A stretch of 64,000 bases of DNA, taken from contig JAMKCH010078698.1 in NCBI GenBank assembly GCA_023653785.1, forward strand, positions 31,881 to 95,880, given 5' to 3'. This DNA comes from Ophioderma brevispina. Lineage: Eukaryota > Echinodermata > Ophiuroidea > Amphilepidida > Ophiodermatidae. A model generated the notes under the pieces. That model saw only the letters and a list, made by a program, of their open reading frames with translations, did not search any database and was not told where the DNA came from. This document shows positions 1-11,099 of the stretch, piece by piece (position 1 is the stretch's first letter; each line of letters starts with the position of its first letter). The position numbers and the translations under genes were made by a program.

Positions 1-1299
1 AATGATGATGATTTGATGATGATGATACTGGCATCCTGTCCATATGTTCCAAGGTTACTGGTGTCATTGTCTAGAGTGGATAGGTTTTATAATCTGTTAT
101 AGATGGTGGTGACAGGATTTTGGCAAGATACTTTGATGTTGTTTGTGATGGCTCTTGTATGCAAGGGGTGTTTTTTTTGGCTGAACGCATCAAAACCAGT
201 CGTCCGTTGTGGGCGTGACATTTTGAATAGTTGCACGGAATATTATCAGTTTGGGTGCCTTGTATACACACATAATTCAATTCGATACAAACAATCCGCA
301 AAATATCAGTTGTTGGATGTTGGGTGCTATTGGGTGGTTAAATTTTGTCCTACCCATGGCCACAAAGATTGAAATGACACATCAGTCGTCTTGATTTAAA
401 TAAACCGCCTCAATGAATCAATCTTGGCACCTAAGCGCGCATTGCATTATGAGAAAAAAGAGTATTTGAGGACAATGATCAGGACACTATTTTTACACCT
501 GGCCACCTCTAACACATAATTAATTTGTATCACTACCGTTTAGTGGATATGCAAAGCAGCACCCACAGTATGGGAAGAAGCGGAGGCAGCCATTGCTTTC
601 TATTGTTGGCACTCTAGGTTTTCTTTGTGGTCGGCAAAACTGCGAGACGGGGAATTTCATAAAAGATTACGTAACGTTTGCCTCTATATATAAGAACATC
701 TTTGCTTGTATGGCTCATCTGAGCTTGTTTGTTTATTGTGCTGTCTGCTTGCAGATAGGCTTATATACTGGTATTCTCAAAATTAATCTATTTTTTGACC
801 CAGGTTTAAACCAGGGTTATAACGGGTGAGAAAATTCCTCAGGTGAGCGGCGCCATTCTGGCCCATTCTAAGAAATTTTGAGCTGTGTGCTTTTTGGTCA
901 CCCCACCTTGTATTTACCTGTAATTCTGTATTTCTGATTATTTTCTGATTATTATTGTGGAAATAAATAGAACTGAATGATAACCTAACACTATCCAATT
1001 GGGATCTCACATAAATGACCATAATATGGCTTGTCTAGCTTACATGATGACATCCAAGGGGAAAAACTACCTTATTTTGCAATCCAGATCTCAGAGCATA
1101 ACTATTTTGATCATTTTCTAAATTTAGCATTTTGGGAAAATTTTGTTATTTTTTTTTATTCACAATATATTACAAACAAGCTAAGAACGTTTCCATGAGA
1201 AATCTCTCTAGTTACATAAAAAAAAAAATTAAAATGATATTTTTTTTTTTTATAACACAAATGGATGATACTATAACAACATGCCTAGTAAAAATATTG
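1..1299. other. Intergenic sequence, no gene seen
   Basis: The first 30 bases are an imperfect GAT/ATG trinucleotide repeat. The rest is AT-rich with T-runs. Short open frames here have no recognisable domain and are contradicted by overlapping frames. Around 800-900 there is a short mid-GC patch resembling a decayed interspersed repeat. Confidence 0.5.
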
Positions 1300-2140
1300 G
1301 ATCGGCTACTAGAATGGGTCTGCATAGTTTTCATGGCGAGGTGTAAAAGTAGTGGATCTGTTGCTGATACAGGTCTGTGCAGTCTATTGATGAGCAAAGG
1401 TTTGGATTGCTACTTGCTGAACAAAAGCAGTGGGTCCACTACATGTATGGGTCGTGCAGTTTTATTGATGAGCAAAAGTAGTGGATTCCAGTGGCGGCAC
1501 CAGGGTGTGGCATGGGGGGCCCCAAAAATTTCACTTTCCCCCTCCAAGAAAATGAAGTCTGGCGCTGCCACTGGTAGATCCGCTGGTATGCAGGTCTGAG
1601 TAGTTTACATGCTGAGTTAAAGTAGTGGATCTGTTACTGGTACATGTCTGTGCAGTTTTATTGATAAGCAAAAGTATTGGATCACTGCTTGTGTACAAAA
1701 GTAGTGGATCCACTATTGGTATGAGTCTGCAGTTTTATTGACGAGCAAAAGTAGTGGGTCCTCTACTAGTACAGTAGTTTACATGCTGAGTAAAAGTAGT
1801 GGATCTGTTACTGGTACATGTCTGTGCAGTTTTATTGATAAGCAAAAGTATTGGATCACTGCTTGTGTACAAAAGTAGTGGATCCACTATTGGTATGAGT
1901 CTGCAGTTTTATTGACGAGCAAAAGTAGTGGGTCCTCTACTAGTACAGTAGTTTACATGCTGAGTAAAAGTAGTGGATCTGTTACTGGTACAGGTCTGTG
2001 CAGTTTTATTGTTGAGCAAAAGTAGTGGACCACATGCTTAGCAAAAGTACTGGATTTGCTATTGCACAGTGCACAAGTACTAGATTCACTCCTGGCACGA
2101 GTACACAGTTTACTTGCTGAGCAAAATCAACCAGATATTT
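1300..2140. repeat. Minisatellite with a 174-bp higher-order period
   Basis: Degenerate units built on AAAAGTAGTGGATC plus GTCTGTGCAGTTTTATTGA recur every 50-60 bases. A higher-order unit starting GTAGTTTACATGCTGAG begins at 1600, 1774 and 1948, giving an exact 174-bp period, and the first two 174-bp blocks are nearly identical. Flanking copies before 1600 and after 2030 are more degenerate. Short open frames crossing the array are repeat translations, not genes. Confidence 0.9.
1488..1574. mobile_element. Small nested TIR element, CCAGTGGCG type
   Basis: An 87-bp insertion interrupts a minisatellite unit. Its ends are CCAGTGGCGGCACCAG (1488-1503) and CTGGCGCTGCCACTGG (1559-1574), inverted repeats matching at 14 of 16 positions. 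The flanks GTGGAT and AGATCC resemble a minisatellite GGATCC site split and partly duplicated. It carries a G-run near one end and a C-run near the other, like several larger elements in this window. No coding capacity. Confidence 0.7.
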
Positions 2141-2532
2141 ATCCCATTGAAACTGTATTTTGTAGTATACCATATTGTGTCTACACGACCCCATGTTTTT
2201 ATTATATATTGATTACTTTAAAAACTAATTATTGTCTTCTCTGTGTTTTCTCTTTCATGCATCTTCCTATTCATTGCTGTTATTAGGTAAGTAATGTGCA
2301 AACCTTGCATTCTATTGAAATTTAACTACTTAGTAAAAGTAGTTATCAATTTAGGGAGTGGTCATTATTACACATGGAGGTGGATAGATGATTTCAATTT
2401 TTTTATGAATACTGCCTGAAATAAAACTTAACCTTATGAGTTCTACCAAGTTTTATTTCAGGTGGTACTCATAAGGTTACGTTTTCAAATCTCAAATTTG
2501 AGAAGCCTTGATAGTATAAACTCTCTGACAGG
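2141..2532. other. Intergenic, with an interleaved inverted repeat at 2415-2479
   Basis: No gene seen. A good splice-donor-like GGTAAGT lies at 2286-2292 but has no supporting exon. At 2415-2479 two inverted repeats interleave: arm A 2415-2429 pairs perfectly with 2448-2462 (15 bp), and arm B 2429-2447 pairs with 2461-2479 (17 of 19). The order A-B-A'-B' is a pseudoknot-like layout. Confidence 0.6.
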
Positions 2533-2536
2533 TTAA

Positions 2537-2884
2537 AGGTGCAACGAGAGGTTTCACATATCAGGTGTCCCTAAAAAATCGAAAGTACTGATTTTTTGCC
2601 CTGATGTGAAGCTTTCCATCAAAAAATCCCCATCTGATAGGATTAAGCTGAGAAATGTTTCTTTGGTACAAAAATTGTGAAATTTCTAATTTCAAATAGG
2701 AGCAAATACAAAATTCAGCTTATGTTTTATATGGAAATATAAGCAAATCAAATCACCCTTTTTCTCTGTTGTAAGACATTTCTGTAGCAAAATACATGGT
2801 AAGATATCTATTGAGTGTCTAAATCTTTATGAAACAACTATTATGACACAATATTTGGGTGCTTAAAAATCTCTCATTGCACCT
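2537..2884 (+). mobile_element. TTAA-flanked TIR element, family A, copy 1
   Basis: Non-autonomous element of 348 bp with ends AGGTGCAACGAGAG and CTCTCATTGCACCT. TTAA stands on both sides (2533-2536, 2885-2888). The body is shared with six other copies in the window, including the blocks GTACTGATTTTTTGCCCTGATGT and AAGCTGAGAAATGTTTCTTTGG in split form. No coding capacity. TTAA duplication with AGG ends fits Kolobok-like or piggyBac-like MITEs; the superfamily is inferred. Confidence 0.85.
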
Positions 2885-2888
2885 TTAA

Positions 2889-3552
2889 CACAGAAGTGAC
2901 AAGGGGTTTTCACTCCTGTTAGAGCCCAAGGGGGGTTCCCCTAAGGAAACCACTTTCCCAAGGGAATTTTAGCACAAAATTTATAAGACAACACCAAATC
3001 AGCAATAAAAAAATGAATTTATTATTTGGACTGCAAATTAGGGGCAAAACATTGTTTTCGAAACACATGAAAATTGGGCAAAAAGACGGAAAATCCCAAT
3101 GAGCCTTGTGCTTACATCAAACTTTTTGAAAACTTATTTTATGTTGATATCTACTCTAGAATACCCAAATTACACTTATTTAACACAAAACTTGCAGTTT
3201 TGGAAATTCTTTTACAGGTGTTGCAAAATACACTTCATTTTCCCATAGAGTTAATACAGTAACGGTTTAGCAACATCCACGATGAAATTGTTTGTTTTCA
3301 GCACATTAAGTTTACTTACATTTGTGTGTGCACATAGTATTAGCAAGAAAAAAATTGACCATGGTTCTTTGATTTTTAAAAATATTCTATTAGTGCTCGG
3401 GGGGGGGACCCCATGGGACCCCTCTAATTAACGGCTTGGCCGATTTTAATTTTTTTATGAAAAGAAGCGCATTTAAAATTCACACAATTACAAAAATATT
3501 TGACGACAAAATCCCATGCGTAAAGTGGCCAGCACGAAAACAAATTGGTCAC
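2889..3552. other. Unassigned sequence between two family A copies
   Basis: AT-rich with a 9-G run near 3400. No gene, RNA or clear repeat boundaries recognised. Confidence 0.4.
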
Positions 3553-3556
3553 TTAA

Positions 3557-3969
3557 AGGTGCAACGAGAGATTTTTGAGGTGCCCAAATATTGTATCACA
3601 ATAGTAATTTCATATAGACTAGACACTCAATAGATTTCTTACCTTGTATTTGGCTACAGAAATGCCTTAGAAGAGAGAAAAAAGGCGATTCTGATTTGCT
3701 TATTTGAAATATAAGCAAATCAGAATCGCCTTTTTTCTCTCTTCTAAGGCATTTCTGATTTGCTTATATTTCAATATAAAACATAGGCTGAATTTCGTAT
3801 TTGCTCCTATACAAAATTAGAAATTTCCAAATTTTTGTATGAAAGAAACATTTCTCAGCTTAATCCTTTCGGATGGGGTTATTTTTGATGGAAAGCTTTA
3901 CATCAGGGCAAAAATAGTACTTTAGATTTTTTTAGGGACACCTGTTATGTGAAATCTCTCGTTGCACCT
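3557..3969 (-). mobile_element. TTAA-flanked TIR element, family A, copy 2, with internal palindrome
   Basis: Same family as 2537-2884 but in reverse orientation, with TTAA at 3553-3556 and 3970-3973. At 413 bp it is about 65 bp longer than its relatives because part of the interior has been copied in inverted orientation, giving a perfect hairpin at 3658-3756. Confidence 0.85.
3658..3756. repeat. Perfect 46-bp inverted repeat with 7-nt loop
   Basis: Bases 3658-3703 are the exact reverse complement of 3711-3756, including matched runs of six A and six T; the loop is TTGAAAT. Other family A copies have this segment only once, so one arm is an inverted local duplication. A fold-back template switch during replication would explain it. 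Confidence 0.9.
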
Positions 3970-3973
3970 TTAA

Positions 3974-4916
3974 GTGTTATGTTTATTTCAGTTGGTAATC
4001 TATTATAAGACAATTTGACCCATTTTTTCATGGATATAAAAAATGGGTAACTTTTTCAAAATTTCCTAAAATTTGTTGGAAATCGGAACCAATTTCCTCT
4101 ATCTGGAGCTAAATTTCAGAAACTTGCTAAAACAGTCTAAAAGTTCAGGTTTGTAATATGGGGCATGGACCAACAATCAGCATCTCTGGATAGCTAGTGG
4201 TCACATTTTTAGCAAACAAGTATTTAAAAAAAAAGGGTTGGGCTTTCGAGGCATAATTTACAGGAAATAAGAACAACGATTAAAAAAAAAAAAACATTTA
4301 AAGAGGATTAATGGTTTTTAGTTTAAAGTGCACTTTAATTACGAAACATGTATAAAAAAAATCTATACATGTAAATTTTTGTTTGATTTCAAGTAGATGT
4401 TTGATAAAACATCTACGTGGCCTGATCATGTTCTTATATAACGTCCATCGTTACCATTTATCTATCCCTGCAAAATTTTAACCAAATAAAAAAAACTTCA
4501 AACAAGAAAAAAATCAAAGAAATGCTTTTAAGAACCTTGAAACCTGCCAGATTTCTTCTTTGTGAAAATTGAATTGCAATCCACACCCAACATCAAAACT
4601 CCAAAATTAATAGTAGTAGTAGATCATTTCCTAAAAAAAAGGAAAACATTAATGAATGAAATATAGAAATAGAACTCATTCACCATTTTGAGGACAGTGA
4701 TTTCTATAGTTGGGTCGTGACGGCACCCGACAAAAATACTAGATATGGCTCCTACTTCCAAGAATCACTTCAAGACATCAATGCAGATCAATCTTGGTTA
4801 TTCAGTATTGTTCAGATAATCGAATGATAATTGATATATCTCAGCATGTTATTCATTCAATTTCTTGGTGATAGGAATCATATGGTGCATCTAAAGATTA
4901 CAATGCATATTGTGTC
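3974..4916. other. Unassigned AT-rich sequence
   Basis: Several A-runs and a short TAG repeat near 4610. No gene or recognisable repeat boundary seen. Confidence 0.4.
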
Positions 4917-4920
4917 TTAA

Positions 4921-5462
4921 AGGCTGACTCAGAGTTTTGAAATATATATTTTTTGTGTATAATAAAAATAGTCAATTTGAACTAAAATCGCTCAATTCCA
5001 AAGTTTGAGAGGAATTGATTTAGTTTGATTCAGCAAACCTTTATGTATAGCATATTGTGAAATTAGGATAACCAGGTATAATTAAGCGACACGTTCTGGA
5101 TCTGAATTTTATAAAACACAGATTTTTGATTTTCTATATATGACGTATATGAAGGACTAGATTGACATTAGCTATTTCACAAGCGTGATTAGTATTCTAT
5201 ATATATGGACAACCCTTCATTGTATGCAGGGGCCTATCAGGGATTGGAAAACGTTCAAAATTACGGGGGGGCTGCAGGCTGTGAACCTGGTACAAAATAG
5301 CTCAAAATGGGCTGATTTTGCAAGAATTTGCGAAATTACCTGGGCAAAGGCGAGCGCGCCCCCTCCGCCCCCACCTGCGATCGCGGCCTGGATATGCCAA
5401 AAAAACAATCAGTTTTTTTTAAAGTGAGGGCGCCCTCCTTGGGGAAATCTCTGAGTCGGCCT
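4921..5462. mobile_element. TTAA-flanked TIR element, family G
   Basis: Ends AGGCTGACTCAGAG (4921-4934) and CTCTGAGTCGGCCT (5449-5462) are inverted repeats differing at one position, with TTAA outside both (4917-4920, 5463-5466). The interior at about 5225-5400 is a GC-rich block with G-runs then C-runs, resembling a CAGTGGCG-type element inserted inside. Single copy in this window; overlapping open frames at 5185-5427 are composition artefacts. Confidence 0.7.
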
Positions 5463-5466
5463 TTAA

Positions 5467-6185
5467 ATGATAAGTTTTTACCAGAATAACATTTGCAGAG
5501 GGGGGGGGTGATCAACCTCTTCAGTGATGAATAAAAATCTGAATATGTTCAAGGAGAAAACTCGCAACCACAATACCTATTCAGCAAAGTCATATTCAAT
5601 AAAGTTATGCTATAACAATGCTTGCATTACTTTCCGATTGTTATCATAGGCCTCACACTGTAGTTAATTTTAGATGCAAAAAGGCCTGTTGTGAAAAAAG
5701 AGCTATTGTAATGTGTATATTGAGTGCCCATTTTCTGCAACAGTAAGTTTGGATTTTTATTTAATGTGAGGTGGTGTTTAAATTACACAGGGAGGGTGCT
5801 CGGGTTTTTGTTGGGGACCCATGTCTCAGGGCTTGGTGCCGACTTAATGGGGGGGGGGGGCATAGTCGATTTTTTTAGGGGGGCCAAAAGTGAAATTCGG
5901 GGAGGGTGATATCAAAACTTTTGAGACTTTCAATCATTTATGGGCCCAAAATTGTGATTTTGGCCAAATTTTGTGATTTTGACCAAATCGTTGATTTTTG
6001 ACCCCAAAAAAAATCCTTCATTTTTCTTCCACCAGGGGTGTAGGTGGTGGAAACTGGCGGTAAAAAGAAATTTGGAGGGGCAAAACATGCAACCCCCCTG
6101 GCCCACGCCACTGCCTAATGCTTCCTTCCAGAGGTCTTGAAAACTGACCCCTAACAGGGGAAAACCAATTTTCAGTTGAAAAATA
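5467..6185. repeat. Remnants of G-run/C-run interspersed repeats
   Basis: A 10-G run at about 5850 is followed by TTTTAGGGGGGCC and by a segment rich in ATTTTGGCC/TTTTGACC, then C-rich text ending near CCACGCCACTGCC (about 6102-6114). The CCACGCCACTG end is the complement of the CAGTGGCG end type seen elsewhere. Boundaries are uncertain. No gene. Confidence 0.5.
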
Positions 6186-6189
6186 TGCC

Positions 6190-6545
6190 CCAAGGCGACG
6201 GAAAATAAAATAATGCTGTTTTTCGGGCCCGACCCTGGCCTGATTTTCAGTTTTGCAGAATGTTTTTTTTAGTTTTCCAAAAATCTTGTAACATCAGCCT
6301 GTTTTTAGCCCAAATTTATCAATTTGGCAAAATTTTTTTTTTTAGGAAAATTTGTTTTGCTAAATTTTATTTTTTCTCTTGATTTTTCAGATTTGGCTTA
6401 TGTTAGGCCAATATTGAGCTCCAGAAAAGAAAAAACAAAAAAAATCTAAAAACAAGAAAAAAATAGACCTTCCTCCAGACCGACCGACCCTACTCAAAAG
6501 GTACAGCTCCGCCGTGGTGTAAACAGGAGTTTTTCTTTTTTAGTG
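6190..6545 (+). mobile_element. AAGGCGACR-type TIR element, copy 1
   Basis: Starts CCAAGGCGACGGAAAATAAA with TTCGGGCCCGACCCT following, and ends with CCGACCCTACTCAAAAGGT then TTTCTTTTTTAGTGCCTTAA. The same ends and body occur at 16953-17232 in the opposite orientation. Interior is rich in TTTTTAG and AAAATTTG. No coding capacity. Confidence 0.65.
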
Positions 6546-7052
6546 CCTTAATTGGACCGTTTGTAGCATGTTTGGGGTTACAAATATACCCATTTTCAGT
6601 GAAGATATACCTTATTAAATGTGATCCAATTTACATTAAATTATATCCAAAGGAAGAGAACCTATTGTCAAAGTGAATAAAAAATAAACTTTAAAGGAAC
6701 CACATAGAAGAAAAAAATAAACCTCCGGGTTTACTTGCTGGACACTGACTGTTAAACTTCATTTACTCTTAATCTAAGTGAACCAGCCCACATATAATTC
6801 CTCGTCTTCTGAGCTTTGACACCTAAACTTGGTTGAACAGGCAGGTAAAAGAGTTTTGGATATCCACACTAGTGGTGCGGGGCTCTAGGTAAACGTCTGG
6901 AAATTTCATAACGGTGTGTGGTTCTGTGTTGTCTTTGCGACCCCACCCCCCCACCTGTTACGCCAGTGATTTTGATCCGATGAAGAGTATTCTTCTCAGG
7001 GTCGTCCTGAAATTAATTTCATTCCCCGAGAGATACAAAAAAACGGCCGTTT
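6546..7052. other. Unassigned sequence
   Basis: No gene seen. A short C-run at 6940-6955 next to TGTTACGCCAGTG suggests another decayed GGCGTAA-type repeat end. Confidence 0.35.
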
Positions 7053-7230
7053 TAATGGTTAACAAATAATATTAGCACAGGTTGCATATGGCTTGCAATA
7101 TGCATTATTTACGGATTACTTCTCCATCAAAACCACTAGTTTGTTTCCCACTGGTACTTGAAGTGCAGGTGCCAGGTTCTTCATATCAAGTAGCGACACA
7201 TAATAGACATTAAATCGGAACAAGCACCCT
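7053..7230 (-). mobile_element. Half-length family B element ending at an internal TTAA
   Basis: Reverse complement of the first half of family B: it ends GGAACAAGCACCCT followed by TTAA (7231-7234) and begins near TTTTAATGGTTAAC. The inner end is the same point at which the half copy at 23200-23359 stops, and at that point full family B copies hold an internal TTAA. Confidence 0.65.
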
Positions 7231-7234
7231 TTAA

Positions 7235-7545
7235 TACTCACTCCCAACTCTAAAACCAAATAGTCAGTGACCTTCTAACTTGAAAATGGCAAATAGAACC
7301 CCCCCCTGATGAGGTATTTGTTTACTTTGGAAAGGTTATGAATAATATGAGCTCATGTGCATATTTCAATAGAATATGATTAAGAGACATGAGGACATAT
7401 TTCTGAGAAATTTCCAGAAAGAAGTGCCCCCCAATTTGTTAACCCGGTCTTTTTTGCATATTTTGAATGCGTACCAATGTACCAATTGTTGTTTAGATTA
7501 CACATGAAGTAAATAAGCCAAAATTACGCCGTCTTTTTGCTTTAT
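7235..7545. other. Unassigned sequence flanking the LINE
   Basis: AT-rich, one 7-C run, nothing recognised. Confidence 0.35.
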
Positions 7546-7751
7546 GTACATCGTTATTATTCAGGAAATTCCTTCACTACAAACGGATTGGCCTCCCAGG
7601 AAGACCTGATAACAATAATTACAGTAATACAAGGTATACAGAAAGAAAATAATTATGGACATAATCTTACATAAACACATATACATGTATAGGGCTATGT
7701 AAGATTATTGTACATCAAATAACTACTGGTAGCACTTTGAAGATGTAGAGG

Positions 7752-7862
7752 TACACACACACACACATGCAGACACACACACACATACAACTATTACACC
7801 ATACAAATGTACAAATGCACACATAACACAATGTGCATGCATGTACACCTACACACCCCCAC
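7752..7862. repeat. AC-rich microsatellite
   Basis: Interrupted CA repeats (ACACACACACACAC, ACACACACACACAT and similar) within the 3' tail region of the LINE. Confidence 0.8.
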
Positions 7863-7999
7863 ATATGTCATTACCAAACCACAACACATTTCAGATACAT
7901 AACATAAAATGTACACAGGATATCATGTGGTTATGGCAATTTTAAAAAGTAAACAAAAAAAATCATGGAATCTAATTTACTTCGTGTGCTTTTGGTAAG

Positions 8000-9335
8000 G
8001 ATTATTCCAGGAGTACAGCTCTCTGTCTGGAATGTTCTTTTCCAGCTTTGTTTTCCATGATTGGAATCGATCAACATGTCTGAGCCTGACTAACGTGCCC
8101 TTTAGATGTGTGGCACTGGTAAAAAGTAAAACAAGAGGAGATTAATCAGGAGGCAAAATGCTTAAGGCATTTTAAAAGTAACATTAAGATCTGATAAGTC
8201 CATCTTCTCCTAAGATTAGTCCAACCAAGGTCTTTCATCATTTGTCCACCGAGGTTCGAGTCTGCGAAAACAACAAAAGGACAGGGCATCTGTTTTGCAA
8301 AAATTGGAGATCATTATGGTGCCCGGTATTGAAATTGGACCAAACAGGACAAGAACTGAAGTAGTCAAAATGAGGAAAGACCCAAGGCTTTGGCAAGCAT
8401 TAGACTGTAGTAGGAGGAGATAAGCTTCATTTCTCCTGAGTACACCAATCTATTGGAACATTTGAACAAACATAATCGGCATGATTGCTCCACTATAAAT
8501 ACGGATCAAAAATGAAACCAGTACCTTGTATGCGTTGGCTCTTTCAATAGAAACATTTTAATACATTCGGAAATATTTTTGTGTCTGGATTTCCAAACAA
8601 ACATGAATTTAGTTTTTTGATGTTCAAGGTAAGTTTATTTGATTGACACATGAGCAATTTTAGTCAAGTTGGTGTTAAGCTCATTTTGCAGGGTGATTGG
8701 GTCAGATGAACTGAACTAAAGGGTAGTGTCATCTGCATACATAAAACAACATTGCATGAAACTGATTCAGGTAAAGAATTCACAAAAAATTATAAAAATA
8801 AAAGAGGACCCAGAATTGATCCTTGAGGTTATCCAATAGCAATATTCTTAAAAGTTTGAAAGTGACAGAATTATTATAACAGCTGGGGATCTATCTTTAG
8901 ATAGAATTAAACCAATTTAATGCATACAAGTGCGATTACCATAATCTGTAAATTAATTTACTAAGAAGTTAGATTATGATTTTACAGTATCAAAAGCCTG
9001 TATTTAGATCTAAGGAGATAGATCCTGTTCCTTCCTATCATTTATTTTATAAGGATATGATCAGTTACAGTAAAAGGTAGCATAGTACTGGTTTATTCTA
9101 CAAACTGACTGACACTGATTAAAATGTTATTATGAGTAAGATAATGGTAAAGCCGATCATGTACAGCACGCTCAAGAATTTTTGATTAAAAATAGGAAGA
9201 AAGAAAGGGGTGGCTCTATCGTTGGTAACCCTCACTTTGTCACACTCCTGAAGATAGGTGTTAACCTTAGCTTTTTTCCAATCCGATGGGAAAATGAAGT
9301 GATCAAAGAAAGGTTAAAAATATATGCAAGTGGGT
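8000..9335 (-). pseudogene. LINE ORF2, reverse transcriptase domain (frameshifted)
   Basis: Minus-strand translation in shifting frames gives a consistent RT. PLAYIFNLSLITS (9295-9333) precedes a frameshift; FPSDWKKAKV is at 9263-9292. ILERAVHDRLYHYL lies within 9120-9179, PQGSILGPLL near 8803-8830, FMYADDTTL at 8716-8745, and LGWTNLRRR at 8203-8229. The YADD at 8728-8739 is the RT catalytic aspartate box and is intact. These motifs match, in order, the RT blocks of non-LTR elements. At least three frame changes and many stops separate them, so no functional enzyme is made. Confidence 0.85.
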
Positions 9336-10089
9336 AACAAATGATTGATGCTGACAACTGAGAGTTTATACAAAATTATAATACACGGTAGCTTTAATAT
9401 TAGAAAGTTACAGATCTGATCAATACAAAACACAGGAGGTTATAATATCAAAAGTGAAAATTAGTTGTATCTCAGGGTTAGAAGAAAATTATCACAACTA
9501 TTATTCTTATATTACTATATTATTAAATTTATTGCCAAGTGGTTAACCTACAGAAGTTGAAAAAACCCATTAAATGATCTGCAATCTCCTTATCATCACA
9601 TGTAAAACCTAATTGTTTGAATATTAGTACAGGTTGCTGTATTCGTTGGAATTAATCTAATTGTGACCAAAGGTTCCTAGGGAGATGGATCTTATATTAT
9701 CATTAATTAGCATTATTACAGTGTTCTCTTTTCAATGATTTGTTAAGTGTATTTACTTGGTTTCTTAACTGCTTAGCCTAGCCAGTGCCAGTCATGCGGA
9801 TCATTTGTTTTATGAGCCTTTGAGAAGGTAGTGGTAACTGTATTTTGAAAGTTTCAGAGATTTGCTTGTAAGCCTCAGAAGGGAGGGGCCCTTGAATTCT
9901 CTTATCCTTCACAGGACAATGTGTAAAACAAGCCTGATCAAAACAACGTCCCTAAAAGTGCAGTAGGCATTGTCAACATAACTCCAATGTTCAACAGTGC
10001 CCAATTACTTTTCTTAATTGTATCAACCCCCCCAAAAAATCCTTATCATTAAAGTTTTAAAGCAATCTTGATTTCACTATATTAGGTGG

Positions 10090-10640
10090 TACTTAGTTTC
10101 TTATTCTACGAGTTAAAATAAGAGTGACCGGGTCAATATTCCTACCACTGTGAACACCCAGAAGATGGATGAAATTTATCAGGTTTGGAAACAAAAGCAA
10201 CAGATCAAGAATGTTTGGTAGTGTCAGTTGTATTCTAGTGGTAGTCAGGAATGAGCGCTGCTTCATATACTATGAGAAGGCAAGAGTTTTAATTTTATTT
10301 AGAGTTAGGTTTCTTACATAACTCTAAGTTAAAATCCCCAACATCAATAACATCATCCTAGTCGGGGTGGAGTTTTGGAAAATTGAGTCTAACTGTCAAT
10401 AATCAGCAGAAGATGTCAGGTGCGTCTATAAACAGTACCACTTGGATAGGCTTTGTGTGTGGTAACTTAAGCTCTACCCAAAGTGCTTCAATGCCAGTGT
10501 TATGCAAATTAGAATTCTCATTGAATACCACATCTTCTTTTATATAGCACAAAACCCCCCATGCTCCATGTGCATCACCCTCATTAGTAATTACCTCAGT
10601 TACCATCAATAGAAACCTCACGTCTTTAACCATCATTAAC
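10090..10640 (-). pseudogene. LINE ORF2, AP-like endonuclease domain (frameshifted)
   Basis: An open stretch at 10403-10636 reads GVLCYIKEDVVFNENSNLHN then TGIEALWVELKLPHTKPI, typical of the central part of LINE AP endonucleases. Downstream in other frames come DVGDFNLEL, with the catalytic GDFN at 10328-10339, NILDLLLLFPNLINF (about 10171-10215) and HSGRNIDPVTLIL, where the usual SDHxPV site has decayed to NIDPV (about 10118-10150). Role in the intact element: nicking target DNA to prime reverse transcription. Frameshifts and lost catalytic residues make it non-functional. Confidence 0.8.
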
Positions 10641-11099
10641 CACGTCTCCAGTTAACACATAAAAACATCAATACTATGTTGATGTATAAAACTCTTAATG
10701 ATTCTAACTTGTTTACGGAGACTACGGAATATTGCTATGTTGCAATTTGAAACCTTGTTCTAACGTACCAATCATAGTCCAATAAAATTTAACTGAAAAG
10801 GAAGTTCATAATTAGATCTATGAGAAACACAGTTATCACAAAACCAAGTGTTACTTTGCTTGCATGGGAATTAATACATGATAAAATGAAAATCAAGTGT
10901 AAGTTGTACACGATTAGAGTTGCAATCAATAATTTTACGAAGAAAATTTGCCACAATTACTATGTGGTATGTTTTTAGAAAAAGTTCTTAGATGTTAACA
11001 TCCGTTATACACCCAAGATTCTTACTATCACGGCAAAATACCTGTCTCAGGATTGTAATGTCTCTGACAATGATTCAACCATGAGGGGATTGTCAAAAC

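Noticed and set aside
2056..2292. Coding exon ending at the GGTAAGT donor near 2286
   Set aside because: The frame starts inside the minisatellite and has no domain; the donor match alone is weak.
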